7,779 bases of DNA from Opitutia bacterium (GTDB taxonomy: Bacteria > Verrucomicrobiota > Verrucomicrobiia > Opitutales > UBA953), in assembly GCA_021204635.1 (NCBI GenBank), contig JAJPZB010000142.1:1-7779 (forward strand), in the 5' to 3' direction. The notes under the pieces were generated by a model. That model was not told where the DNA came from and searched no databases. It worked only from the letters and a program-made list of their open reading frames with translations. The position numbers and the translations under genes are program-made. Positions 6,007 through 7,779 of this stretch are shown piece by piece. Position 1 is the stretch's first letter; each line of letters begins with the position of its first letter.

Positions 6007-6929
6007 GCGAAAACCCCGAGAAAGTCCGCACACTCGACGACCTGCGCGCGTGGTCGCGGGCGGGGAAAAGCTTCGCCGTCGTGGGCAGCCCCGTGGCGCA
6101 TTCGCTGTCGCCGAAGATGCACAACGCAGCTTTCTCGCTCGCGAAAATCGCGAATCCGGAGCTCGTCTCTTGCCGCTATTTCAAGTTTGAAATTGAGCCG
6201 GACGACCTCGCGACCGCCCTCGCGCTTTTCTACGACAAAGGCTTTGTCGGGCTGAATCTCACGCTGCCGCACAAGGTTATCGCCCTGCCTTTTTTGAAAA
6301 AAATTTCCCCGCTCGCGACAATCATCGGCGCAACAAACACGCTTTATCGCGACGACGATCTCGGCGGATTTTGCGGCGACAACACAGACGGCAACGGCTT
6401 CCGGCTCGCGGCGGAAAGCGAGCTCGGTCGCAGGCTCGCGGCAAGCCCCGTGTTCCTGCTCGGCGCGGGCGGCGCGGCGCGGGCAATCGCGGTGACCGCG
6501 CTCGCGTGCAATTGCGAAAGCCTCGTCATCCGCAACCGTTCCCGCGACAAAGCGGCGGCGCTCGCCACCGAGCTCCGCGCGCATTTTCCGAGCGCAAAAA
6601 TTTCCTGCTGCGCCGCGCAACCCGAGCGCGACTGCGACGACATCGCACCCGCAGAAAACGCCATTGTTGTGAACGCGACATCGCTCGGGCTGAAAGCCGG
6701 CGACAAATCTCCGCTTCCGCCCAAGCTCTTGAAAAGCGGGATGGTGGTGTATGACGCGACATACGGCGCGCACGCCCCCGCGCTTGTCGCCGCCGCGCGC
6801 GCCCGAAAAATTCCCGCCACAGACGGCAGAACCATGCTCGCGTGGCAGGGCGCTCTCGCCTTCGAGATTTGGACAAAAACGGCGGCGCAGGACGTTTTCC
6901 CCGTCATGCTCGACGCAATTTCGCGATGA
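6003..6929 (+). CDS. aroE: AroE, shikimate dehydrogenase
   Basis: AroE reduces 3-dehydroshikimate to shikimate with NADPH, the fourth step of the chorismate pathway, in the cytoplasm. The product has 308 residues against about 272 in E. coli; most of the extra length is an N-terminal extension of about 20 residues before the first strand (FAVVGSPVAHS). Substrate-site residues are visible as HSLSP (33-37), NLTLPHK with catalytic Lys91, GATNTL (109-114) and GDNTDG (125-130) with catalytic Asp129. The nucleotide-binding loop is GAGGAA (154-159), and NRSRDK follows the second strand, where a basic residue usually signals NADP preference. NATS, YDATYG and MLAWQGALAFEIW (278-290, Gln282) complete the signature. 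Its ATG overlaps the hldD stop (ATGA). GAGGA directly abuts this ATG, too close for normal initiation, so translation probably depends on coupling with hldD. Confidence 0.95.
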   Translation: MSENPEKVRTLDDLRAWSRAGKSFAVVGSPVAHSLSPKMHNAAFSLAKIANPELVSCRYFKFEIEPDDLATALALFYDKGFVGLNLTLPHKVIALPFLKKISPLATIIGATNTLYRDDDLGGFCGDNTDGNGFRLAAESELGRRLAASPVFLLGAGGAARAIAVTALACNCESLVIRNRSRDKAAALATELRAHFPSAKISCCAAQPERDCDDIAPAENAIVVNATSLGLKAGDKSPLPPKLLKSGMVVYDATYGAHAPALVAAARARKIPATDGRTMLAWQGALAFEIWTKTAAQDVFPVMLDAISR

Positions 6930-7636
6930 TAAAAACCGCGTTCATTCTCGGCGCCGGCCTCGGCACGCGACTGCGACCGCTGACGGAAAATTGCCCCAAG
7001 CCCCTGCTCTGCGTCCGCAACAAACCCATAATTTGCCACGCCATGGATCGCCTCATCGAGGTGGGCGTCGAGCGATTCATCGTCAACACGCGCCACTGTG
7101 CCGAAGTGTATGACGAAAAATTTCCGGACAAAAAATATCGCGGGCGCGAGATCGCACTGTCGCACGAGCCAATCCTCTTGGACACCGGCGGCGGCCTCAA
7201 AAACATCGAGCACATGCTCGGTGGCGGCGACGACAATCTGCTCGTGTACAACGGCGACATTCTCGCGAACCTCGATTTGTCGCGCTTGGTGGCGCACCAC
7301 GAAGACGCGGTCGCGCGCGGGAATTGCCTCGCCACGCTGCTACTGCGGACAAATCCGAGCGGGAACGTGAATTTTGACGACGACAATGAGTGTATTGCCG
7401 ACATGCGCGACAGGCTGCGTCGCGCCGGCACGAGGCGCTGCGGTTTTACGGGGATTTACTGCGTGTCAAGAAAATTTTTCACGGAAATTCCAAGCGGGAA
7501 AATCGAGAGTGTTGTCGAGGCATTTCTGCGCTGCATTGCCCGCGGCAACAATGAGATTCGCGGCATCGTTGACGATGGTGGCGAGTGGCGCGACCTCGGC
7601 ACGCCCGCAGATTTCCACGCCGCCGAGCTCGGGTGA
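6926..7636 (+). CDS. Sugar-1-phosphate nucleotidyltransferase (MurU/HddC-like)
   Basis: This 236-residue single-domain enzyme transfers a nucleotide to a sugar-1-phosphate, making an NDP-sugar and pyrophosphate. It has the family signature GAGLGTRLRPLT (9-20) with Pro24-Lys25-Pro26, the LDTGGGL loop (85-91), NGD with probable metal ligand Asp111 (109-111), and WRDLGTP (221-227) with probable second metal ligand Asp223. It lacks the left-handed beta-helix acyltransferase domain of GlmU-type proteins. Length and motifs resemble MurU (MurNAc-1-phosphate uridylyltransferase) and HddC (heptose-1-phosphate guanylyltransferase). The hldD neighbour favours a heptose or envelope-sugar role, but the substrate and nucleotide cannot be read from sequence, so I give no symbol. 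The ATG at 6926 overlaps the aroE stop (ATGA). No ribosome-binding site is visible, which fits translational coupling. An upstream in-frame ATG at 6842 would overlap aroE by 88 bp and add non-homologous residues, so I reject it. The stop is followed directly by repeat DNA. Confidence 0.87.
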   Translation: MIKTAFILGAGLGTRLRPLTENCPKPLLCVRNKPIICHAMDRLIEVGVERFIVNTRHCAEVYDEKFPDKKYRGREIALSHEPILLDTGGGLKNIEHMLGGGDDNLLVYNGDILANLDLSRLVAHHEDAVARGNCLATLLLRTNPSGNVNFDDDNECIADMRDRLRRAGTRRCGFTGIYCVSRKFFTEIPSGKIESVVEAFLRCIARGNNEIRGIVDDGGEWRDLGTPADFHAAELG

Positions 7637-7779
7637 GGGGTTGTGGTGGCGGTGGGTTGGTGGTGAGATTTGGGTTGGTGGTGGCGGCAAGTGCCGCATG
7701 GGTTTGTGGTGGCGGAAAGTCTTGCGGGAGAAGATTGTGGTGAGATTTTTTTCGGAGGGGTTGGTGGTGAGGTTTGGGT
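7637..7779 (+). repeat. G-rich repeat arm after the nucleotidyltransferase gene (runs off the window)
   Basis: GGGTTGGTGGTGAG-like words begin within about 10 bp of the stop codon: 7654-7667, 7672-7685 (followed by GCGGCAAGTGCCGC, a 5-bp stem with a 4-nt loop), a GGGTTTGTGGTGG variant near 7700-7712, and GGGTTGGTGGTGAG at 7758-7771. Two blocks are exact complements of the arm upstream of hldD (7672-7695 with 4905-4928, and 7750-7771 with 4861-4882). GCGGGAGAA (7725-7733) resembles a decayed half of the core hairpin. There is no hairpin plus T-tract terminator; the array occupies the place where one would be expected. Confidence 0.82.

Noticed and set aside
5020..6033. Open frame of 337 codons antisense to hldD
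   Set aside because: It mirrors the HldD reading frame and shows no domain or plausible start signals.

Overview
The window looks like chromosomal DNA from a Gram-negative bacterium. It carries a heptose (LPS inner-core) epimerase, a bacterial Der GTPase, an EttA-type ABC-F protein and a shikimate dehydrogenase. Coding DNA is moderately GC-rich, with many AAAATTT-like runs. The gene set and protein style would suit a Verrucomicrobiota/PVC-type genome, but this is an impression and no marker in the window settles it.

Layout. Positions 1-290 hold an intergenic composite repeat. From 1966 down to 290 and from 3677 down to 2100, ettA and der lie on the minus strand in the order der then ettA, 133 bp apart; both encode ribosome-linked nucleotidases. 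An AT-rich divergent intergenic region (3678-3944) separates der from a plus-strand gene (3945-4403) for a small coiled-coil plus helix-turn-helix protein, which ends at a clear intrinsic terminator (4432-4463). A gene-free stretch of about 540 bp (4464-5007) holds the most complete copy of the composite repeat. Next comes a tight plus-strand operon, hldD-aroE-nucleotidyltransferase (5008-7636), in which both junctions are 4-bp ATGA overlaps. The window ends inside a third repeat region (7637-7779).

How the genes relate. der and ettA act on the ribosome: Der in 50S maturation, EttA in gating early elongation. hldD, aroE and the sugar-phosphate nucleotidyltransferase are three cytoplasmic biosynthetic genes serving LPS heptose, aromatic precursors and an activated sugar. 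Their stop-start overlaps suggest translational coupling.

The most unusual content is the repeat system. All three long intergenic regions contain relatives of one composite element: G-rich arms built on GGGTTGGTGGTGAG-like words, a core of about 70 bp with three adjacent hairpins, and a C-rich arm that is the complement of the G-rich arm. Two core copies (1-60 and 4757-4814) are almost identical and inverted relative to one another. Wherever a gene's 3' end faces the element, the transcript-sense strand is the G-rich one. I do not recognise this element as a named family. It is the best candidate here for something undescribed.
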